From NCBI GenBank assembly GCA_050181835.1, contig JBFXCU010000016.1:1-64000 (forward strand): a stretch of 64,000 nucleotides of DNA, in the 5' to 3' direction. The translations under genes were made by a program, and so were the position numbers. Shown piece by piece: positions 25,086-34,299 of this stretch. The notes below the pieces were generated by a model. The model did not search any database. It was not told the origin of the DNA and saw only the letters and a program-made list of their open reading frames with translations. Position 1 is the stretch's first letter. Each line of letters starts with the position of its first letter. The DNA comes from CAILZL01 sp050181835. GTDB taxonomy: Bacteria; Pseudomonadota; Gammaproteobacteria; Steroidobacterales; Steroidobacteraceae.

Positions 25086-26338
25086 ACGCGCAAGCACAAT
25101 CAGGACTGGCACGGATTGGTGCACGCACCATTGACAGTATTCGTGATGATTTTCCGATATTGCATCAACAGGTGCATGACCATCCGCTGGTCTATCTGGA
25201 TAACGCAGCGTCCAGCCAGCACCCACAATCAGTAATTGATGCGATCAGCCAGTATTACTTAAAGGATCACGCCAATGTACATCGTGGCGTACACAGTCTG
25301 AGTCAGCGCGCCACTAATCAATTTGAAGGCGCACGCGACGAAGTGCAACGCTTCATCAACGCACGCTCCAGCAAAGAAGTGATTTTCACGCGCGGCACTA
25401 CTGAGGCAATCAACTTGGTGGCTGAGAGTTTTATTCGCCCCCGAGCGCAACCGGGCGATGAGATCCTGATTTCCGCACTAGAGCATCACGCCAATATTGT
25501 GCCTTGGCAGCATGTATGTCAGCACACCGGTGCGGTACTTAAAGTCATTCCCATCACCCAGCAAGGCGAAGTCGACTTCGCCGCATTTGAAGCATTAATT
25601 AGTTCACGCACTAAGTTGCTAGCGCTGGCCCATGTATCGAATGCATTAGGTACAGTGGTGCCGGTGCAAAAGTTCATCGCCGTAGCAAAAAAACTGGGCG
25701 TGCCAGTACTGCTGGATGGCGCACAAGCCATTCCACATAGCAAAGTTGACGTGCAACAACTTGGGTGCGATTTTTACTGCTTCTCCGCGCACAAACTGTG
25801 CGGCCCAACAGGTATGGGTGTGCTGTACGGTCGGGAACCTTTGCTGCAGGCCATGCCACCTTGGCAAGGCGGTGGTGACATGATTCTGACGGTGAGTTTT
25901 GAGAAGACTACTTACAACCAGTTACCGTGGAAATTTGAAGCAGGCACGCCGCATATCGCAGGTGCAATCGGTCTGAGTGCAGCACTGCGATACCTCAATG
26001 ATCTAGGCATGGAAAATATCGCTGCCTACGAAGGGCAATTACTGAACTATGCCACCCAGCAACTTGCTCAGGTACAAGGTCTGCGCATCATCGGCACCGC
26101 ACCCCACAAGGCGGCTGTAGTGTCGTTTGTGATGGATGGCATTCACCCACATGATCTGGGTACGATCCTTGATGCCGAAGGCGTGGCGATTCGCACCGGC
26201 CATCACTGTGCCATGCCGGTAATGAAGTTCTACGGCGTACCAGCAACCGCGCGCGCCTCGTTCGCGTTTTATAACAACTTTGACGAAATCGACCGTCTGG
26301 TGCAGGCATTGGGCCATGCGCGTGAAGTGATGGGCTAG
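25082..26338 (+). CDS. sufS: Cysteine desulfurase SufS
   Basis: This 418-residue PLP-dependent group II cysteine desulfurase has the PLP lysine in F-S-A-H-K-L-C-G-P-T-G and the catalytic Cys376 in R-T-G-H-H-C-A-M-P. It supplies sulfur to the SUF machinery through the SufU-like protein encoded next. It overlaps sufD by 4 bp. A second desulfurase, iscS, lies 13 kb to the left. Confidence 0.97.
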   Translation: MNAQAQSGLARIGARTIDSIRDDFPILHQQVHDHPLVYLDNAASSQHPQSVIDAISQYYLKDHANVHRGVHSLSQRATNQFEGARDEVQRFINARSSKEVIFTRGTTEAINLVAESFIRPRAQPGDEILISALEHHANIVPWQHVCQHTGAVLKVIPITQQGEVDFAAFEALISSRTKLLALAHVSNALGTVVPVQKFIAVAKKLGVPVLLDGAQAIPHSKVDVQQLGCDFYCFSAHKLCGPTGMGVLYGREPLLQAMPPWQGGGDMILTVSFEKTTYNQLPWKFEAGTPHIAGAIGLSAALRYLNDLGMENIAAYEGQLLNYATQQLAQVQGLRIIGTAPHKAAVVSFVMDGIHPHDLGTILDAEGVAIRTGHHCAMPVMKFYGVPATARASFAFYNNFDEIDRLVQALGHAREVMG

Positions 26339-26340
26339 CT

Positions 26341-26787
26341 ATGGATCTGAAAGACCTATATCGCGACGTCATTGTCGACCACAACAAAAACCCTCGTAAC
26401 TTTGGTCGGCTTGAACCTGCAGATGGCCATGCGGATGGTCACAACCCCTTGTGTGGCGATCAACTTAGTGTCAGCGTCAAGCTGGATGGCGACCAAATCA
26501 CCGCAGTTAAATTTGACGGCAGCGGCTGCGCTATCTCGGTCGCCTCGGCCTCGTTGATGACCGAAGCGGTACGCGGCAAGTCACTAAGCGAATTCGCCTC
26601 ACTGTATGCCAAGGTGCATGAACTGCTAACACAGCATGACTCAAGCATCGATCCTATGTCGCTGGGCAAGCTGGGTGCGCTGTCTGGCGTGCGCGACTTC
26701 CCCGCGCGCGTGAAGTGCGCCAGCTTGTGCTGGCACACTCTGCAAGCTGCCTTGCAGCATGACTCACAACCCACTTCCACAGAGTGA
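26341..26787 (+). CDS. sufU: SufU-type sulfur-transfer/scaffold protein
   Basis: This 148-residue IscU-fold protein of the SufU type has ligands Cys38 and Asp40 (C-G-D), Cys63 (S-G-C-A-I-S) and Cys126 (R-V-K-C-A-S-L). About 18 extra residues between the second and third cysteines are the SufU hallmark. In Bacillus SufU is a zinc-dependent sulfurtransferase that activates SufS. It starts 2 bp after sufS. In contrast to the IscU-like protein at 10.4 kb, all key residues are intact. Confidence 0.94.
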   Translation: MDLKDLYRDVIVDHNKNPRNFGRLEPADGHADGHNPLCGDQLSVSVKLDGDQITAVKFDGSGCAISVASASLMTEAVRGKSLSEFASLYAKVHELLTQHDSSIDPMSLGKLGALSGVRDFPARVKCASLCWHTLQAALQHDSQPTSTE

Positions 26788-26816
26788 TCGCAGCGATCCA
26801 GCGCAAGAGAAGCACC

Positions 26817-27368
26817 ATGCTTGGCAACGAAAACGAACCAGTCACCATCCAGCGCGACGTTGAGGCAGTCATTGTACCTGCCGGCGTAGCAGTCACACTC
26901 CGTGCGGGTAAGACCGGCTTTATCACCCAGGCATTAGGCGGTAGCTTTACCGTATATGTAGAAGGTAATTTATTCCGCATTGCTGGCAAGAACGCCGATG
27001 CCATTGGCCGCGAACCTGAGCTGGCGATTGAAGTGCCTGCCGATGCGACTGACGAAGACATCAAGAAACTGGTGTGGGATCAAATGCGACTATGCTTTGA
27101 TCCGGAAATACCGGTAAACATTGTTGAACTCGGATTGATCTATGACTGCCAAATCGAAGTGGATGCGGATGGTGAACGCATCGCCAAGATTGCCATGACA
27201 CTTACCGCACCAGGCTGTGGCATGGGTGAAGTATTAGTGGCTGACGTACGCGAAAAAGTCGAAATCATTCCCACCATCAAGCGCGCTGAAGTGGAACTGA
27301 CATTTGATCCACCATGGAATCAAACCATGATGTCAGAAGTGGCGCGTCTACAAACTGGCATGATGTAA
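26817..27368 (+). CDS. sufT: Fe-S assembly protein SufT
   Basis: This 183-residue protein has an N-terminal SufT-specific half and a C-terminal MIP18/DUF59 domain (from about residue 75: D-P-E-I-P-V-N-I-V-E-L-G-L-I-Y, then T-A-P-G-C-G-M-G). SufT assists maturation of Fe-S proteins in bacteria with SUF. The ATG at 26817 is preceded by AAGAGA and gives the family's usual N-terminus. A GTG at 26784 overlapping the sufU stop is an alternative start. Confidence 0.92.
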   Translation: MLGNENEPVTIQRDVEAVIVPAGVAVTLRAGKTGFITQALGGSFTVYVEGNLFRIAGKNADAIGREPELAIEVPADATDEDIKKLVWDQMRLCFDPEIPVNIVELGLIYDCQIEVDADGERIAKIAMTLTAPGCGMGEVLVADVREKVEIIPTIKRAEVELTFDPPWNQTMMSEVARLQTGMM

Positions 27369-27388
27369 CAACCACTTGGGAGTCGAGC

Positions 27389-27700
27389 ATGGCATGGTTA
27401 CCTGTAGCGGGTGCGAATCAAGTTGCGCCGGGTGATTTCATTCAAGTAGATACCGGCGATGTTTTTTTACTGGTATGCAATGTCGCTGGCGAATTGTTTG
27501 CCATTGAGGATCAGTGCACTCACGACGGCAGCAGTATGGCGGGTGGTTGCCTGGAAGGGGATCAGATAACCTGCCCTCGCCACGGCGCACGCTTCTGTGT
27601 GCGTAATGGTGAGGTGATGGCACCGCCTGCCTATGAAAACATTCAAAGCTTTCCAGTACGTATTAACGGCATGAATATCGAAGTGGACATGCCCGCATGA
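27389..27700 (+). CDS. Rieske-type [2Fe-2S] ferredoxin
   Basis: This 103-residue small Rieske protein has cluster ligands Cys43 and His45 (C-T-H-D-G-S) and Cys62 and His65 (C-P-R-H-G-A-R-F). There is no membrane anchor. Such ferredoxins often supply electrons to oxygenases, but those near suf genes may serve Fe-S assembly itself. It lies 20 bp after sufT and overlaps the next gene by 4 bp, so it belongs to the SUF operon. The ATG at 27389 was chosen over 27314 because the extra residues overlap sufT and are not family-like. Confidence 0.9.
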   Translation: MAWLPVAGANQVAPGDFIQVDTGDVFLLVCNVAGELFAIEDQCTHDGSSMAGGCLEGDQITCPRHGARFCVRNGEVMAPPAYENIQSFPVRINGMNIEVDMPA

Positions 27701-28188
27701 TGCGGCTGACGCTGGTGCGCCATGCGCAAGCAGATAATCCGTTACCCGATCAACAGGACTGGGATCGGCCATTGACACGACGCGGCCTGCTTGATGGCAC
27801 TGAGATGGCGCGCCGGGCGAAGGAGCTGCGCGCTACCCCACCGTTAATTCTCAGTAGTCCGGCAGTACGCACCCGTCAAACAGCAGAGCTGTTCGCAAAA
27901 GCCCTGAATAAGTCGCAGCTGCAATTGATTGAAGATTTATATCTGGCCAGCGCCAAACAGTTATTGATCAGCTTACAACAACAGGCTGATTCAACCACAC
28001 ACTTGATGGTGGTAGGCCACAATCCCGGCATCAGTGAGCTGGCAGATAAATTATCAGATCAACGTCGCATTGACGGTATGCCAACCGCGTCAGTTGTCAC
28101 CATGGAGTTTTCAATTACCACGTGGCAGGACTTACGACCTGCCACGGGTCTCAATGTGGAATTTGATTATCCACAGCGACCGGCCTGA
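27697..28188 (+). CDS. SixA-like histidine phosphatase
   Basis: This 163-residue member of the histidine phosphatase (phosphoglycerate mutase-like) superfamily has the catalytic R-H-A (His9) and the second histidine in V-V-G-H-N-P (His108). It resembles SixA, a phosphohistidine phosphatase. It overlaps the Rieske gene by 4 bp, so it is the last gene of the SUF operon. Its substrate here is unknown. Confidence 0.88.
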   Translation: MMRLTLVRHAQADNPLPDQQDWDRPLTRRGLLDGTEMARRAKELRATPPLILSSPAVRTRQTAELFAKALNKSQLQLIEDLYLASAKQLLISLQQQADSTTHLMVVGHNPGISELADKLSDQRRIDGMPTASVVTMEFSITTWQDLRPATGLNVEFDYPQRPA

Positions 28189-28209
28189 CTCCGGTCGCAT
28201 CGAAACTGA

Positions 28210-28983
28210 TTACTTGAAGTCGTAAACCAGATTCAGTGTCAGTAAACGATCTGAGTGGGCATAGTCACCTGCACCGAAGGCACGCGCCCCCGGCTTGGTG
28301 TTGTAGCGAATTTGATGACCAGCTGCCAGCGATAGCACCTCTGACATCTTTACCTGCACCGCCAGATCATTCTGCAACAACGTATTGCTTGATCCATATT
28401 CCACCGTCAATTTGTCAACCAAGGTAGTGGTGGCGGTCAATACCTGTTTAAGTTCCAGCGCACCAGTGAGGACGGCTTCGCCTTCTGCATCAGAATTTGC
28501 CGGAGTGCGCGACTTGAAGCGTTTGTAACCCGCGCCCAACTGACCAGCCAACTTAGTAGCCTCGGTGTCCATAAACTTATATCCATAACCAGTTGCTAGC
28601 ACCGACTGATATTCGTAGCTGCCAATTTCGTCATTCTCATGACGCACACCACCGAACAGAAAGGAACGCTCGCTCAATTTGTAGTCCGATTGTTCATGCA
28701 ATTCCCAACGATTTGCAGTGGCTTCATCAGTCGGATCAGGGGTGGCCGCGCTGGCCTCCGCCTGCGCTTTGGCATAGACATAGGAGCCACCAAAAGCATG
28801 CTTCCAGCGATCCACTTCACTAGCAACATCAAATTTTGCAGCGAACGTCGTGCTGCTAGCACCAGTGCTGGCATTGGATAACGCTGCACCCAATTCGCCT
28901 TTACCGGTCCACGCTGCAGCAGCCACCAGCGGCAAGCTCAACAACCCAGCACCAAGCAGCGACATCACCTTACTATTCAACAT
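28210..28983 (-). CDS. DUF481-type outer-membrane beta-barrel protein
   Basis: This 257-residue secreted protein has a signal peptide ending V-A-A-A-A-W, then alternating beta-strand sequence and a C-terminal L-V-Y-D-F-K. It matches DUF481/YdiY-like outer-membrane proteins, some of them salt-induced. Three consecutive ATG codons follow AAAGGAG; 28983 was chosen for its spacing. It is convergent with the SUF operon. Function is unknown beyond likely outer-membrane location. Confidence 0.8.
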   Translation of the reverse strand: MLNSKVMSLLGAGLLSLPLVAAAAWTGKGELGAALSNASTGASSTTFAAKFDVASEVDRWKHAFGGSYVYAKAQAEASAATPDPTDEATANRWELHEQSDYKLSERSFLFGGVRHENDEIGSYEYQSVLATGYGYKFMDTEATKLAGQLGAGYKRFKSRTPANSDAEGEAVLTGALELKQVLTATTTLVDKLTVEYGSSNTLLQNDLAVQVKMSEVLSLAAGHQIRYNTKPGARAFGAGDYAHSDRLLTLNLVYDFK

Positions 28984-29007
28984 CATCATCTCTCCTTTAC
29001 TTACCAA

Positions 29008-29724
29008 CTAAACTCTTAACGTAAAAGGCGTGAAACTAGTTTCACGGTCATAAAAATCCACATCTTCAGCACGCTTCAACGCGCCAACCAACCGATAGGT
29101 CACTGGCGTCATGAAAACTTCCCACAAAGTTTTCAACACATATTGCGTGGTGGTGACCAGCAATAGCTGATCGAGAGTCCAGACTCCATAAAATGCAATA
29201 AAATAAAACAGCACGGAGTCAACCAGTTCACCGCAAAGTGTAGAACCAATAGTACGTGTCCACAACCAGCGACCCTGCGTCCAAATTTTCATCTTCGCCA
29301 GCACATAGCTGTTAACGAACGAACCACTCCAGAATGCAATGATGGAACCGGCCACAATTCGCGGCGTACTACCAAAGATGGCCTCCACAGCAACCTGCTG
29401 ATCCCGCCATGCCGCAGCCGGCGGCAGCGCAACGATCACATACGCCATGAACGCGGCAAACATTAACGCTGCAAAGCCGGTCCACACCACACGGCGATCA
29501 CGCGCATAGCCATATACTTCAGTAAGCACATCACCGAACAAATATGAAATCGGAAAGAACAACACGCCCGCCACAAAAGTGATATCGCCAACTACTGGTA
29601 GAGTAATGGTCGACACTTTTGCTGGGCCAATCAAGTTGGCACACAACAACACGCAGACATACGCACCCATAATCAGATCGTAGTATTTGAACTGACATAC
29701 AACAGAACTGGCTGGGTTACTCAT
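29008..29724 (-). CDS. YhhQ-family queuosine-precursor transporter
   Basis: This 238-residue integral membrane protein has about six transmembrane helices. The motifs F-P-I-S-Y-L-F-G-D-V-L-T-E-V-Y-G and S-G-S-F-V-N-S-Y-V-L-A-K-M-K define the YhhQ (VUT) family, shown in E. coli to import preQ0/preQ1 for queuosine synthesis. I see no preQ1 riboswitch in the short upstream gap. It is followed closely by the DUF481 gene. Confidence 0.88.
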   Translation of the reverse strand: MSNPASSVVCQFKYYDLIMGAYVCVLLCANLIGPAKVSTITLPVVGDITFVAGVLFFPISYLFGDVLTEVYGYARDRRVVWTGFAALMFAAFMAYVIVALPPAAAWRDQQVAVEAIFGSTPRIVAGSIIAFWSGSFVNSYVLAKMKIWTQGRWLWTRTIGSTLCGELVDSVLFYFIAFYGVWTLDQLLLVTTTQYVLKTLWEVFMTPVTYRLVGALKRAEDVDFYDRETSFTPFTLRV

Positions 29725-29807
29725 GACACCTCAGTATGCAGAGTGATGAATGACTAATGAAGTTTTCGCTTTATGAGTGGCAAGAAGTGCTACCAGCAGT
29801 CTCTGGA

Positions 29808-30221
29808 TCAACGTCCCTTCAAGCCTCGTAGCGCACGCCGCTCCTGCTTATTGGGCTTGTGAGTAGGCGCGGGACCTGAGTAACACTGTCGCTCTCGTTG
29901 CGTTTCACGGAGCTGCAGACTTGCTGCAGTCTCCTCGTAACATGCCCGTGCCTCGCTGGCCGGGCCGCGACGCAACGGTAGACTTAATACCACGATCTGC
30001 ATACGCACTGTCTCGCGGGTGATATCAAGACTATCTCCGATCTTGACGTCACGCGCAGCTTTGGCACGATCTCCATTCACGTGGACATGGCCGCCACTCA
30101 CTGCGTCAGTTGCTTGTGATCGGCTTTTGAAAAAGCGCGCACACCACAACCACTTATCCAACCGCAAAGTTGGCACTGCTGCCGCAAGCGCACCCTTGGC
30201 ATTCTGATCACCAGATCGCAT
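29808..30221 (-). CDS. hslR: Hsp15-like S4-domain RNA-binding protein
   Basis: This 137-residue protein has an N-terminal S4 domain (L-R-L-D-K-W-L-W-C-A-R-F-F-K-S-R, then G-G-H-V-H-V-N-G) and a basic C-terminal tail. This is the heat-shock protein Hsp15, which binds stalled 50S subunits carrying peptidyl-tRNA and helps recycle them. It lies just downstream of sppA on the same strand. The first ATG gives a short extra N-terminus, so the true start may be internal. Confidence 0.9.
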   Translation of the reverse strand: MRSGDQNAKGALAAAVPTLRLDKWLWCARFFKSRSQATDAVSGGHVHVNGDRAKAARDVKIGDSLDITRETVRMQIVVLSLPLRRGPASEARACYEETAASLQLRETQRERQCYSGPAPTHKPNKQERRALRGLKGR

Positions 30222-30238
30222 ATCAATTCAGCGATGTC

Positions 30239-32080
30239 TTATTCAACTGTGCAGGCACAATAGTAATAACTGCCACGCGACGCCGCAAAACGCTGCATGC
30301 GCCGCACTTCCTTTTGCAGCGGCGACAGCTGTTGCCGCAATGAAGAAAACAACTGCATCTCTGGCAGCAGCGCCTGCGTTAACTTGCCAGACAAGACATT
30401 GACTTGTTGCGCCAATACTTGACGCCATGATAACTCTACATCTAAATATTCCTGACTATACTCATCACCCAACTGAGCTCGTTCTGCAGCCGCTTTTACT
30501 GCATCATCAAGTAAGCCCAGCTTATCCACCAAGCCACGCTGCTCAGCGTCGGTCGCCGCCCACACACGCCCTTGTGCAATAGCATCAATAGCTGCGAATG
30601 GCTTGTTACGCGCCTGCGCCACTCGTTCGACAAACTGACTGTACTCATGATCGATGGCCAGTTGAAAAATCTGTTTGGTGGTATCGCTCATGGCGCGATC
30701 ACTACGCAAAGCACCAGCCAGCGAAGTAGTACCGACACCATCGGTGCTAATACCCAACTTATCCAGTGTCCGCTCAAAAGTGGGGACGATGCCAAACACT
30801 CCAATCGAACCAGTAATCGTCGCGGGACTTGCCCAGATTTCATCTGCATCCATAGCAATGTAATAACCGCCCGAAGCAGCCGTACTGCTCATAGATGCCA
30901 CCACTGGCTTACCCACCTGCTTCAGTGCTACCACTTCGCGACGAATGATTTCCGAAGCCATGACGCTACCGCCGGGACTATCTATACGCAGCACCACTGC
31001 TTTGACCTCATCGTCATAACGCGCTTGACGCAATAAAGCCGCCATGGACTCGCCGGCAATGGTGCCCGCCACTCCCTCACCATCAACGATCTCACCAGCC
31101 GCCACCACGATACCAACTTTGCTTTTACCACGATGTTCCAGTGAATGTTGCGCATGCTCCGCAGCCAGATAATCATCCATATCCACATAGCTATATGAAT
31201 GGCTATCCTTATCCTCGCCAACCTGCAACCGCAATTGCTCACTCACCTGCTCGCGAGTTTTCAGTTCGGTAACCAAGTGTCGATCCACTGCCAGTTGCGC
31301 AAAGTCACCCTTGGTTGCTTGCAATGCAGGCAATAACTGCTCGGCGTAGTCGGTCAACGCCGCCGCCTCCAGTCCACGCGCACTGGTAACGGCCGTTTGA
31401 TAAGTAGCCCAAAGCGAACTCAACCATTGCTGATTTGCCTCACGTGCTTCTGTAGACATGTCTTGGCGAACGAAGGGTTCCACCGCCGATTTAAATTTAC
31501 CTGCCTTGAACACATTGACCGTTACGCCCAATTTGTCGATAGCCTCCTTGTAGTACTGGCCGTAGTACGAAAATCCATCCAGCAAGATGAGGCCGTGCGG
31601 GTCGAGGTAAATTTGATCAGCCTGTGCCGCTAGATAGTACTGCTGCTGATCAAACGATTGACCTAGTGCCACGACTTGCTTGCCACTACTGCGAAAGTCA
31701 CGCAATGCATGCGCCATTTCTTCAAGTTTGGCGATCCCACCACCGGTAAGCCCATCCAGATCCAGCACAATCACTTTAATGCGCGCATCATCTTTGGCGC
31801 GCTGAATGGCTTCCAATAAGTCACGTAGCTGCACTTCAAACTGTTTCTGACCCGATGCTTCTGCTACCACCCGATCCAGCGGGCCACCACTGAGTTGTTC
31901 CACCAATTGTCCCTGCGGCGCAATCAGCAATGCTGCCGATTTGGGCACCAATGGAATTCGGGGTGAAGTCGCAGCCCAGATCAAGCCGAAGAACAGCAAC
32001 AACAAGCCAAGGTGCAACACCTTGCGAAAGCCATCCAGTAAGTGCCAGCAAAAGCGAAAGAACTTGACGATGTAACGCAT
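30239..32080 (-). CDS. sppA: Signal peptide peptidase SppA, 67K type
   Basis: This 613-residue inner-membrane serine/lysine protease cleaves residual signal peptides. It has an N-terminal transmembrane helix (about residues 20-38) and two tandem S49 peptidase domains. The catalytic Lys197 lies in K-F-K-S-A-V-E-P-F in the first domain, and Ser403 in A-A-S-G-G-Y-Y-I-A in the second. This split catalytic pair is the E. coli-type arrangement. Length is normal. hslR follows after 17 bp. Confidence 0.97.
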   Translation of the reverse strand: MRYIVKFFRFCWHLLDGFRKVLHLGLLLLFFGLIWAATSPRIPLVPKSAALLIAPQGQLVEQLSGGPLDRVVAEASGQKQFEVQLRDLLEAIQRAKDDARIKVIVLDLDGLTGGGIAKLEEMAHALRDFRSSGKQVVALGQSFDQQQYYLAAQADQIYLDPHGLILLDGFSYYGQYYKEAIDKLGVTVNVFKAGKFKSAVEPFVRQDMSTEAREANQQWLSSLWATYQTAVTSARGLEAAALTDYAEQLLPALQATKGDFAQLAVDRHLVTELKTREQVSEQLRLQVGEDKDSHSYSYVDMDDYLAAEHAQHSLEHRGKSKVGIVVAAGEIVDGEGVAGTIAGESMAALLRQARYDDEVKAVVLRIDSPGGSVMASEIIRREVVALKQVGKPVVASMSSTAASGGYYIAMDADEIWASPATITGSIGVFGIVPTFERTLDKLGISTDGVGTTSLAGALRSDRAMSDTTKQIFQLAIDHEYSQFVERVAQARNKPFAAIDAIAQGRVWAATDAEQRGLVDKLGLLDDAVKAAAERAQLGDEYSQEYLDVELSWRQVLAQQVNVLSGKLTQALLPEMQLFSSLRQQLSPLQKEVRRMQRFAASRGSYYYCACTVE

Positions 32081-32136
32081 GATTGCCTCATAGCCCGAAC
32101 AAAATCAGTGTAATACTGTTTTTTAACACGGCCCAC

Positions 32137-32172
32137 AAAAAAACGAGCGCCAAGCTTATCGCCTAGCGCTCG
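32137..32172 (-). terminator. Rho-independent terminator of the rpsP-rplS operon
   Basis: On the minus strand, CGAGCGC pairs with GCGCTCG around a 15-nt loop and is followed by seven T. It lies 56 bp beyond the rplS stop, the expected place for the operon terminator. Confidence 0.85.
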
Positions 32173-32227
32173 CCTTGATTCAATATCAACACGGTTTAAT
32201 TGTCGGGATTGCCCGACTTAGACCGAC

Positions 32228-32572
32228 TTACTGAATTTTTTCTTCGATACGAGCCGACTTACCGGTACGCTCACGCAGGTAGTACAGCTTGGCACGACGC
32301 ACATTACCGCGACGCTTTACCGTAATTTCGCCGAGTGCCGGACTGTAGCTCTGGAACACCCGCTCCACTCCTTCGCCGTGCGAAATTTTGCGTACGGTGA
32401 ACGAGGAATTCAGACCGCGATTGCTCTTGGCAATGACCACGCCTTCGTAAGCCTGCACGCGCTCGCGCTCGCCTTCTTTTACTTTCACTTCCACCACCAC
32501 GGTGTCACCAGGACCGAAGTCCGGAATCTGACGGGTGATCTGCTCTTGTTCCAGTGCCTTGATGATGTTCAT
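32228..32572 (-). CDS. rplS: 50S ribosomal protein L19
   Basis: This 114-residue ribosomal protein at the 30S-50S interface has the typical N-terminus N-I-I-K-A-L-E, the F-x-P-G-D-T-V-V-V-x-V-K-V block, the E-G-V-V-I-A block and the C-terminal R-R-A-K-L-Y-Y-L-R-E-R-x-G-K. The ATG at 32572 was chosen over an upstream ATG that would add nine unconserved residues. It is last in rpsP-rimM-trmD-rplS and is followed by a strong terminator. Confidence 0.98.
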   Translation of the reverse strand: MNIIKALEQEQITRQIPDFGPGDTVVVEVKVKEGERERVQAYEGVVIAKSNRGLNSSFTVRKISHGEGVERVFQSYSPALGEITVKRRGNVRRAKLYYLRERTGKSARIEEKIQ

Positions 32573-32624
32573 ATGTTTTCGCTCTAACTCAATACTCAAA
32601 ATAACCCATTCTCGCAGCGCAGGC

Positions 32625-33374
32625 TCAGTCCTGCTCTGCCTTGAATTCTGCCAGCAATGATTGCTGTTCTGCAGTCATTGCACCACTGGCTACTTTGGCC
32701 GCTAACAAATCCGGCCGTCGTAACCAAGTCCGACCCAGCGCCTGCTTCAAGCGCCAGCGTCGTATCGCTTCATGATTCCCACCGATCAACACCTCAGGAA
32801 CCCGTAAATCTTCCAGCTGTTCCGGTCGCGTGTAATGCGGCCAGTCGAGCAACCCCGTCATGAATGAGTCCTGCTGTGCCGACTCTTCATCACCCAACAC
32901 CCCGGGCAAGGTACGCACCACGGCATCAATCACTACCAGCGCTGGCAATTCGCCGCCTGATAGCACGTAATCGCCAATTGAAATGGTTTCATCCACTTCG
33001 GTACTCAGCAAGCGCTCATCTACACCTTCGTAGCGACCGGCCAGCAACACCATTCCCGGCAGCACCGCCAACTCAGCCACCTTCGCCTGCGTCAGTGGCA
33101 CGCCTTCTGCGCCCAAGTAGATGCACCTACTACCTGCTGGCAAGCCAGCCCTCGCGGCACGTAGCGCCGAGCGCGTTGGCTCAACTTTCAGCACCATACC
33201 GGGGCCACCACCGAATGGCCGATCATCCACGGTACGCCGTGGGTCATCAGCAAATTCGCGCGGCGTGATCGCCTGTACGCTCACTTGCCCACGTTGCACT
33301 GCCCGACCCACCACGCCAACCCTGATGGCGTCTGCAATGTACTCAGGAAACAGCGTGATGACAGCTACTTGCAT
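32625..33374 (-). CDS. trmD: tRNA (guanine-N1)-methyltransferase TrmD
   Basis: This 249-residue SPOUT enzyme makes m1G37 in tRNAs, which prevents frameshifting. Conserved motifs include D-D-R-P-F-G-G-G-P-G-M-V, L-A-G-R-Y-E-G-V-D-E-R and I-G-D-Y-V-L-S-G-G-E-L-P-A. Length is normal. It lies in the usual position between rimM and rplS. Confidence 0.98.
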   Translation of the reverse strand: MQVAVITLFPEYIADAIRVGVVGRAVQRGQVSVQAITPREFADDPRRTVDDRPFGGGPGMVLKVEPTRSALRAARAGLPAGSRCIYLGAEGVPLTQAKVAELAVLPGMVLLAGRYEGVDERLLSTEVDETISIGDYVLSGGELPALVVIDAVVRTLPGVLGDEESAQQDSFMTGLLDWPHYTRPEQLEDLRVPEVLIGGNHEAIRRWRLKQALGRTWLRRPDLLAAKVASGAMTAEQQSLLAEFKAEQD

Positions 33375-33421
33375 CGATTCTCGCTATTTCACATCAATCC
33401 AAACGCATACAACCCAGTCAA

Positions 33422-33997
33422 TCAAGCGTCAGCAGCATCGTCCAGCTGCTCTAGCCAGTTCAATTTCCAGTCCAAGACCATCGTCCCTTGCGCGAAATCC
33501 ACGCTAACAACCCGATCTTTGACCAGCGGCACCAAGGTTTCTGCCAAAGCCTGCACATCCTGCCTGAGCAGAACCATGAAGGGATGTGCCGGGCTTTCTA
33601 CGTAATGATCCAGCCGACCCAAACATTCGCCTTGTGCGTTAAACGCCGTCAAACCCAGCAGGTCATCGCGGTAGTACTCGCCTTTAGCGGGTGGTGGCAG
33701 TTCATGCCGAAATACCGCCACTTCAGTGTTTCTGAGCAGATCGGCAGCATTACGTTCATCAATGCCATCAAACTGCACCTGCAATCCCTGACCAGTCCAG
33801 CGACTCGCTCTTACCCGCAACGCGCGCCACCCCGTGGGAGTGCGCAGCTGCCATGTCTTGTATCGCAAAATATTGGTGGCAGGCTCAGTAAAGGATTCAA
33901 CCTTGACCGCACCTGCCAAACCCACTGCTGATCTGACTCTCCCCATGACCACACGGCGCTCGTCGGCAGCAGAGGTAGCATCAGCTGCGTCAATCAA
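33422..33997 (-). CDS. rimM: 16S rRNA-processing protein RimM
   Basis: This 191-residue 30S maturation factor has an N-terminal RimM domain (V-V-M-G-R-V-R-S-A-V-G-L-A-G-A-V-K-V) and a C-terminal PRC-barrel domain (E-Y-Y-R-D-D-L-L-G-L). It binds S19 and assists assembly of the 30S head. Its start overlaps rpsP by 4 bp. The N-terminus carries about 15 residues before the conserved part, so a later start is possible. Confidence 0.95.
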   Translation of the reverse strand: MIDAADATSAADERRVVMGRVRSAVGLAGAVKVESFTEPATNILRYKTWQLRTPTGWRALRVRASRWTGQGLQVQFDGIDERNAADLLRNTEVAVFRHELPPPAKGEYYRDDLLGLTAFNAQGECLGRLDHYVESPAHPFMVLLRQDVQALAETLVPLVKDRVVSVDFAQGTMVLDWKLNWLEQLDDAADA

Positions 33998-34251
33998 GCA
34001 GCAACAGCCTGCTTGCGGTACTGCTTAACCAGATCCTGCACGCGGTCAGATAACTGCGCACCATGCTTCTGCCAATGTTCAATACGCGCCAGATCCAGAT
34101 TCAGCTTGACGCTTTTGCCTTTGGCAACCGGGTCAAAAAAACCAATCTGCTCCAGAATCGTACCGCCCTGGCGCATGCGACTGTCTGTCACCACAATGTG
34201 ATAAAAGGGCAGTTTTTTGGCGCCGCGACGAGTCAAGCGGATCGTAACCAT
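33994..34251 (-). CDS. rpsP: 30S ribosomal protein S16
   Basis: This 85-residue ribosomal protein opens with M-V-T-I-R-L-x-R-x-G-A-K-K and has the D-S-R-x-x-R-x-G-x-x-x-E-x-x-G-x-x-x-P block. It is the first gene of rpsP-rimM-trmD-rplS and overlaps rimM by 4 bp. ffh, the common upstream neighbour, is not present. The leader contains a terminator-like hairpin. Confidence 0.98.
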   Translation of the reverse strand: MVTIRLTRRGAKKLPFYHIVVTDSRMRQGGTILEQIGFFDPVAKGKSVKLNLDLARIEHWQKHGAQLSDRVQDLVKQYRKQAVAA

Positions 34252-34299
34252 GAATTGTAATGCCTCGAAAATCGCTCAAAAACGAAAAACCTGAAAACC

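Noticed and set aside
29725..29807. preQ1 riboswitch upstream of the YhhQ-family transporter
   Set aside because: I looked for the short pseudoknot pattern in the 83-bp gap and saw nothing convincing.
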